Assembly (NCBI GenBank): GCA_035304485.1
Contig: DATGPZ010000054.1
Span: 1-17,825 of the forward strand
Direction of reading: 5' to 3'
DNA length: 17,825 bases
Source of the DNA: ZC4RG17 sp035304485
Lineage (GTDB): Bacteria > Actinomycetota > Acidimicrobiia > Spongiisociales > ZC4RG35
Part shown: piece by piece, positions 13,190 to 17,825 of the stretch
Numbering within the stretch: the stretch's first letter is position 1
Layout of the letters: each line of letters opens with the position of its first letter
The notes under the pieces: model-generated
What the model was told of the DNA's origin: nothing
Databases searched by the model: none
What the model saw: the letters and a program-made list of their open reading frames with translations, nothing else
Program-made: the position numbers and the translations under genes

Positions 13190-15886
13190 TCAGCGGCGCT
13201 TGCGTCGCATCAGCCGTTCCAGGGTCTCCGACCCCGAAACCACCGGAGGCGGGCCCTCGGCCTCCGCAGCCTGCTCGAGGGCCCGGTCTACGCGTATCCT
13301 CTCCCGGCGACGTTCGGTGCGGAGCCCCTCCCGCCATTCGGTTGCGTCCTCGGGCGAGAACACCAGTCGGCGCATGGCGACATCGGCCAGGAACAGGACG
13401 AGCGCGGCCATGAGCACCCAAGGCCCGGCCGGGAGCAGGGCATCGCCCCGATTCGCGGCCCGGTCGAAAGCCTGTGACGGCTCGATGCCGACGCGTCCCC
13501 CGGTCGCCTCGGCCGCCAGCGTCACTCCCGGCAAGTCAGGATCCCGGAAAGCGAACTCCTCGGCGTAGCCGGATACGGCCCCTCCTCCCGCCGAGACCGC
13601 CGTCCCATCTCCGCGCCTCAACTCGACCGCCACCCAATAGGCGCCAGGCTGGGACGCAGGGAGGCTGGCGGCGAATTCGGATTCCCCGGTTTGGGTCAAG
13701 GGGACCGACAGCGTCTCCCCCGCTGGTGTTCGCACTGTGGCGACGGCGGCACCGTCCAGCACCGATTCTCCAGCATCGAAGCGGATCCCCAGCGTTCCAC
13801 CGTCCACCGTCACCTCCGGAGGGTTGTCGCGTCCGGCCGGCAATACGTCTCTCAGCACGGCACCCCAGAACTCGACGAAGCCGTCCCAGGTGACCCATCC
13901 CGTCGCCCATCGCGAGGTGGCGTCGGAAGTCCAGACCGCGGCCCGCCCCAGTCCCCGCTGCCAAGTGGCATAGAGGGGATCACCGGGCCCCACCTGGAGA
14001 GCGGTAGACGATCCGGGCTTTGCCTTCGTGGCCACGTATCCGAGGAGAGGCGGCGCCTCTTCGAGATCGTCGGTCGCCGCCGACGGAGCCGCAAGTGCCG
14101 GAACGAACGTGCCCTCGTTGGCCAGATTGCGGGCCGCCGTCAGGGTCTCCTCCACGAAGATCTCGGGAATCGAATCGAGGTCGTCACCCGGGTAGAAGCG
14201 GCCACCCCCGACGTCGGCCATTCTCCGGAGGGTGGCCCCGCTCCCCTCCCCCGTGCCCAGGACCGAGAGCGTGATGCCGGCGTCGGCGATCTGACGTGCC
14301 AACGGCACCAGGTTCGCCTCGTTCGGATCCCAGCCGTCGGTGAACAAGACGATATGACGCAGCGAGCCTTCCAGCCCTTCCAACTCGTCGACCGCCGCCT
14401 GCAGGCCGCGAGCCAGCTCGGTGTCGCCGTTGGCGGTGATGGGCGCCAACGCCTCTTCCACCACGGCCGGGTCGGGCCGGCTCTGCAAGGGAAGGAGCCA
14501 GTCGACCCCTCCCGCCACCGCCAGGACGCCGACGGAGTCCTCGGGCGACAACGCCTCGACCGCCGCAGATGCCCCCACCTTGGCGATGTCGGTTTTCACC
14601 ACTCCCCCTTCGTTCATGGAGCCCTCGCGGCAATGGCAGGCACCCATCGATCCCGAAGCGTCGATCACCAGCACCTCGGCCACCGGCTGGCGTCTGATCA
14701 GGTCGTCGGGGTTGGAGGAAACCGGAAGCACCGCCTCCAACGGAGTCTGGTGATAGTCCCCGAGCCCAAACGACTGATCTCCGCCCACCACCACCAGGCC
14801 CCGGCCGAGATCCTCGACGAAGGCCGACAACGCAGCCGACTCCTCGTCACCGGGTGCCGGGAAGTTGACCAGGACCACGGCATCGTAGGCCAGGAGCTCA
14901 GTCTCGGAGGGGATGGACCCGCGAACGTCCACTTCCAGCCCGCCTGCCTGGAGGGCACGGGCCAGGTCATCGCCTTCCCCGGAACGTCCTTCCACCACCG
15001 CGACGCGGGCCGGACCCAGGATTCGATACACGCCGGCGCCCACGTCGTTCTCGGGTCGGGTGTCGAAGTCGGTTTGGACTCTCACGTCCACCATCTCGAA
15101 ACCGGACATCTCGCTGGGCACGTCCACGGACACATCTGTCCGGCCGGCTTCCAGTGTGACCTCCTCGGTGAACGTCCGCCCATCGTTCGTTTCGAACACG
15201 ACCGTGGCGGGTCCCGCCTGGTTGGAACGCAAGACGGCGGTCACGGTGGCGGTCTCGCCCAGACGCGAGACGGTGGGTACCCGGACTGTCTCGACCATCA
15301 CGTCAGCGCTCCGGGCGGTGTCGACGACGTGGAAGTCCACGGCCACGCCCGACTCGGCCAGTCCTTCAGCCGCCGCCTCCAGACCCGAGGAGGTGGGAAC
15401 CGCGTCGGTGAGCACCACGACACGACGCGAGCCCTCGCTGGGCAGCAGGGAGCCGGCTGCCACCAAGGCGCCTGCCAGGTCGGTGGCGGATCCGTCGACC
15501 TCGGTGCGGATCCCATCGAAGTCACGTACCGGCCCTACGGATCGGTCCAGGCGCACCCCATTGCCGAATACTGCGATCCCTGCCCTATCGGGAGCCGAGC
15601 CCTCCGCCAGAGCAGCCTCCAGGAAGTCCTCTTGCGCCTCCCGCGCTCCCTCTCCGATCGAGTCCGAGCGGTCCACCAGAAACAGCACCGAATGGGTCTC
15701 CACCGAGCGCACCAGATAGGGCCCGGCGGCTGCCACCGTCGCCAGCACCACCACCACACAACGGGTGACGACCGCCCACCGGTGCTGGCGGCGGGGAACG
15801 GTGCGTCGACCCCAGCGGGCGACCATCCATACCATCGCCAAGGCAACCGGTATCAGGAGCAGGGCCCAGGGACGGTCGAATCTCAC
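13190..15886 (-). CDS. membrane-anchored protein with two VWA domains and a GATase1-like middle domain
   Basis: An 898-residue protein starting at GTG 15886. TM1 (about 6-24) and TM2 (about 38-58) precede VWA domain 1, whose MIDAS is DRSDS (72-76). Next comes a beta-rich segment (about 200-285) and a glutamine-amidotransferase-like Rossmann segment (about 290-391) with the GGDQSFGLGDY stretch but no evident catalytic Cys. VWA domain 2 (about 403-585) has a canonical DASGS (409-413), T489 and a FTDG stretch. Close to its MIDAS is a CHC motif (C417, C419). A C-terminal TM (about 822-841) and a basic, charged tail (RTERRRERIRVDR) follow. Such proteins occur in MoxR-DUF58-VWA clusters thought to assist assembly of cell-envelope or metal-containing complexes. 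The start overlaps the upstream stop as GTGA, with GGAAGGGG seven bases before the GTG. Confidence 0.87.
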   Translation of the reverse strand: MRFDRPWALLLIPVALAMVWMVARWGRRTVPRRQHRWAVVTRCVVVVLATVAAAGPYLVRSVETHSVLFLVDRSDSIGEGAREAQEDFLEAALAEGSAPDRAGIAVFGNGVRLDRSVGPVRDFDGIRTEVDGSATDLAGALVAAGSLLPSEGSRRVVVLTDAVPTSSGLEAAAEGLAESGVAVDFHVVDTARSADVMVETVRVPTVSRLGETATVTAVLRSNQAGPATVVFETNDGRTFTEEVTLEAGRTDVSVDVPSEMSGFEMVDVRVQTDFDTRPENDVGAGVYRILGPARVAVVEGRSGEGDDLARALQAGGLEVDVRGSIPSETELLAYDAVVLVNFPAPGDEESAALSAFVEDLGRGLVVVGGDQSFGLGDYHQTPLEAVLPVSSNPDDLIRRQPVAEVLVIDASGSMGACHCREGSMNEGGVVKTDIAKVGASAAVEALSPEDSVGVLAVAGGVDWLLPLQSRPDPAVVEEALAPITANGDTELARGLQAAVDELEGLEGSLRHIVLFTDGWDPNEANLVPLARQIADAGITLSVLGTGEGSGATLRRMADVGGGRFYPGDDLDSIPEIFVEETLTAARNLANEGTFVPALAAPSAATDDLEEAPPLLGYVATKAKPGSSTALQVGPGDPLYATWQRGLGRAAVWTSDATSRWATGWVTWDGFVEFWGAVLRDVLPAGRDNPPEVTVDGGTLGIRFDAGESVLDGAAVATVRTPAGETLSVPLTQTGESEFAASLPASQPGAYWVAVELRRGDGTAVSAGGGAVSGYAEEFAFRDPDLPGVTLAAEATGGRVGIEPSQAFDRAANRGDALLPAGPWVLMAALVLFLADVAMRRLVFSPEDATEWREGLRTERRRERIRVDRALEQAAEAEGPPPVVSGSETLERLMRRKRR

Positions 15887-17694
15887 GTCGCCACCCCTTC
15901 CGTTCGTCGGCGCCATCCGGGGCGCTGGTGGGCGATCCACCACTCCAGAGTGATCATCACCAATGTCGCCGCCACGACCCAGGGCGCCAGCTCGCGGACC
16001 AAGAAACCTGCCTCCTGGCCTCCACCGGGAGCAGCGCCGACCGCGATGTCCCGGCTCGGACCGGCAGACTCGGAGGGGACGAATCGGCGAACCGCCACCT
16101 CACCTGGAGTGACTTCACCCTCCTCGTCCACGTAGTCGACCCGGTACACACCGGGAAGGTGGGTGTCGACGAAGCTGCCGGCGTCGGCCGGGAGCTGACG
16201 AACTTCACCGTCGGGCAGGGTGATCCGGGCTCTGGTTCCGGAGGGCGTGATCAACTGGATGGGACTGCCCGCCGGTTCCATCGACACCGTCCCGCTCTCG
16301 CCTCCTCCCAGCCACTGGAAGAGATTGGCGCCGAGAATCGGAAACGCCACCTGGACCGGCAGGTTCGAGTGCACCAGATCGAAGGTCGAGTAGACGACCC
16401 GATGACCGTCGACCTCGCCCAAGAGGATGAGCGGGGTCGATCCCGAAGACACGAGGGGGAGCCAAGACACGGTCTCCACCACCTGCGCCTGACCCACGAC
16501 CACCTCGGATAGGTCCACTCCGTCGAGGACCGGGTCCCCAGGACGAGAGAAAGTGACGGCCAGGTTCTCTTCCAGGCCCATCAACTGGAGACCCTCGGGG
16601 GCGGTCTCGGTGCGGATGATCCACGCCGGACGGTCGATCGCGGGCAACGGACCACCATCGACCACCAGGATGTCGGATTCCTCGCCCCCGGCGGCCGTCA
16701 CTCCTGGCACCACATCGATGAGCGCATCGAGAAACGGCGATCCTGCGCCCTGGACCCCGACCGTGAGAGTGGCACCGCCGCCGATCACGAGATCCGCACG
16801 GTCGTCGAGCGGAAGCGAATCCGGCTCTCCCGCCAGCCGGGCGGTGAGCACCGTCCCCGGTCCGGCCGTGACCGGAACCACGTCGCGAGCCGAACCATCA
16901 CCCGGGACTTCCAGTTCTACCGAGCCAACCGGGAGACCGTCCGCCTCCAGTTCGACGACGGCGGTCTGGTCGGAAGGGGCCATGTTCTCCACCTGCAAGA
17001 ACACGCGGACGGCGCCTTCGGCAGAGGGCTCGGCATCGAATCCCGATATGGCGAGGTTGGGCCCGAAGTCGTCGAAGACCAGGTGCTCGGCCCCCACCAC
17101 CGGCTCCTCGGGGAGGGATGCGGTGCCGCCATCGGAGAAGATCACGACCCGTGTCTCCCGATCCGGCGCCGCCAGTCCCCGCGCCAGGCCGATGGCACCG
17201 GACAGGTCCTCCACCCCTCCCCCTGCTTCGAGACTCTCGATGGCATCGGCGATCGCTTCGGGGTCGGCAGAGAACGCCTCCAGCACCCTCGGGACCGGCC
17301 CGGCTTCGACGACCGACGCCAGGTTCGACTCGGACACATCCTCTGCCAGATCGAGGGCGACCGTCTTCGCCCGCTCCAGGCGGCCCGCCATCGCCATCGA
17401 ACCCGAAGTGTCGATCACGAACACCGTGTGAGGTCCCAGCACCGTCGCCTCGGACACGAACGGCCGGGCGATCGAGAAGACGAACAATGCCAGGATCAAC
17501 AACTGGAGGAGGAGAAGCCACGTGAACCGGAGCGGTTTCCAAGGAACGGCCGACGAAACCTCCTCCTCGACCGATTCCCACAACATCACCGATGCCACGC
17601 GGCGTTCACGTCGCTTCGAGCGCAGCATGTAGAGCGCTACCAGTGGACCTGCCAAGGCCGCCAACGCCAGCGCGGTCGGAGCGAGGAACCTCAA
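15883..17694 (-). CDS. BatA-like VWA domain membrane protein
   Basis: A 603-residue protein with a BatA-type N-terminus: TM1 (about 4-24), the conserved basic stretch LRSKRRERRVASVMLWES (24-41), then TM2 (about 57-77). A VWA domain follows with MIDAS DTSGS (95-99) and a downstream IFSDGG strand near 187. Residues about 215-330 look like a beta-sandwich (FLQVENMAPSDQTAVVELEA), followed by a Rossmann-like DILVVDGG region and a further beta-rich part. A C-terminal TM lies at about 567-586 (ELAPWVVAATLVMITLEWWI). The start is TTG 17694, preceded at 7 nt by a perfect AGGAGG. It overlaps the DUF58 stop as TTGA and its own stop overlaps the next gene, so the three genes are likely translated in a coupled manner. 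The bulk of the protein should be extracytoplasmic. Exact role unknown. Confidence 0.88.
   Translation of the reverse strand: MRFLAPTALALAALAGPLVALYMLRSKRRERRVASVMLWESVEEEVSSAVPWKPLRFTWLLLLQLLILALFVFSIARPFVSEATVLGPHTVFVIDTSGSMAMAGRLERAKTVALDLAEDVSESNLASVVEAGPVPRVLEAFSADPEAIADAIESLEAGGGVEDLSGAIGLARGLAAPDRETRVVIFSDGGTASLPEEPVVGAEHLVFDDFGPNLAISGFDAEPSAEGAVRVFLQVENMAPSDQTAVVELEADGLPVGSVELEVPGDGSARDVVPVTAGPGTVLTARLAGEPDSLPLDDRADLVIGGGATLTVGVQGAGSPFLDALIDVVPGVTAAGGEESDILVVDGGPLPAIDRPAWIIRTETAPEGLQLMGLEENLAVTFSRPGDPVLDGVDLSEVVVGQAQVVETVSWLPLVSSGSTPLILLGEVDGHRVVYSTFDLVHSNLPVQVAFPILGANLFQWLGGGESGTVSMEPAGSPIQLITPSGTRARITLPDGEVRQLPADAGSFVDTHLPGVYRVDYVDEEGEVTPGEVAVRRFVPSESAGPSRDIAVGAAPGGGQEAGFLVRELAPWVVAATLVMITLEWWIAHQRPGWRRRTEGVAT
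15894..15901 (-). promoter_or_regulatory. ribosome binding site of the double-VWA gene
   Basis: GGAAGGGG on the minus strand ends 7 nt before GTG 15886. It supports this start over the GTG at 15943, which would add 19 residues that overlap the upstream gene and precede the first membrane helix. Confidence 0.55.
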
Positions 17695-17825
17695 CCGACC
17701 ACCTCCTGGCGGGCGAGGCCTGCCAAAGCATCTTCGACGGCGTCCGGGCCACTCCGCACCAGTAGGTAATCGAGGCCCGCACGGCGTGCCCGTCGGGAGA
17801 CATCGAGCGCGAAGTTCTCGACGGT
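17691..17825 (-). CDS. DUF58 family protein (partial, C-terminal end only)
   Basis: Only the last 44 codons and the stop are in the window; the gene begins beyond the right edge. The visible tail contains FALDVSRRARRAGLDYLLVR followed by SGPDAVEDALAGLARQ, which resembles the end of DUF58 proteins, where a helix, an 'AG.DY' strand and a final helix close the VWA-like fold. The call rests partly on position: a DUF58 gene commonly precedes BatA-like VWA genes, with a MoxR AAA+ ATPase upstream. Its TGA (17693-17691) overlaps the TTG start of the VWA gene. Confidence 0.65.
   Translation of the reverse strand, partial: TVENFALDVSRRARRAGLDYLLVRSGPDAVEDALAGLARQEVVG
17702..17707 (-). promoter_or_regulatory. 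strong ribosome binding site that fixes a TTG start
   Basis: A perfect AGGAGG on the minus strand lies 7 nt before TTG 17694, inside the end of the DUF58 coding region. It is the best Shine-Dalgarno match seen in the window and justifies the rare start codon of the BatA-like gene. Confidence 0.75.

Noticed and set aside
13691..16135. An 814-codon open frame on the plus strand opposite the VWA genes
   Set aside because: Its composition (rich in His, Arg, Gly, Gln) and lack of any domain mark it as an antisense shadow of GC-rich coding sequence; the minus-strand genes carry clear domains and ribosome sites.

Overview
The window is about 17.8 kb of very GC-rich, gene-dense chromosome. Genes are packed into short-overlap operons, and alternative GTG/TTG starts are common. 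A homodimeric (AceE-type) pyruvate dehydrogenase E1, a MoeZ-like E1/rhodanese protein beside a Mec-like JAMM protein, CO-dehydrogenase accessory genes, and TANNNT hexamers 7-10 nt ahead of start codons all suggest an Actinomycetota member, perhaps Acidimicrobiia or a relative. The assignment rests on gene content and composition only. No rRNA, tRNA, CRISPR array, insertion sequence or intrinsic terminator was seen, and no gene-free stretch exceeds about 110 bases.

Layout. (A) 1-1903, minus: an ABC-2 exporter, ATPase then permease (permease cut by the left edge), joined by an ATGA overlap. (B) 2012-6345, plus: aceE, then an N-terminal rhodanese fused to a ThiF/MoeB/MoeZ-type E1 adenylating enzyme, then a JAMM/MPN+ metalloprotease overlapping it by 44 nt. 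(C) 12308-6346, minus: a seven-gene run of a polytopic membrane protein of unknown function, MogA/MoaB, XdhC/CoxI, CoxG, a blue-copper lipoprotein, a NosD-like beta-helix lipoprotein with a C-terminal membrane domain, and a Tat-exported two-domain multicopper oxidase. (D) 12369-13187, plus: a TesB-like thioesterase. (E) 17825-13190, minus: the tail of a DUF58 protein (cut by the right edge), a BatA-like VWA membrane protein, and an 898-residue protein with two VWA domains.

How the genes may work together. Region B looks like sulfur-carrier chemistry: the E1/rhodanese would activate a ubiquitin-like carrier as a thiocarboxylate and the JAMM protein would cleave the carrier from its product, as in the mycobacterial CysO/MoeZ/Mec cysteine route. 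No carrier gene lies in the window. Region C is the most interesting part: cytoplasmic maturation and membrane-attachment factors for a molybdenum hydroxylase of the CO-dehydrogenase family are coupled, through overlapping stops and starts, to three exported copper-type proteins. The molybdenum enzyme itself (coxLSM-like) is not in the window. Region E is the DUF58-VWA-VWA part of a MoxR-type cluster; the MoxR ATPase, if present, would lie off the right edge.
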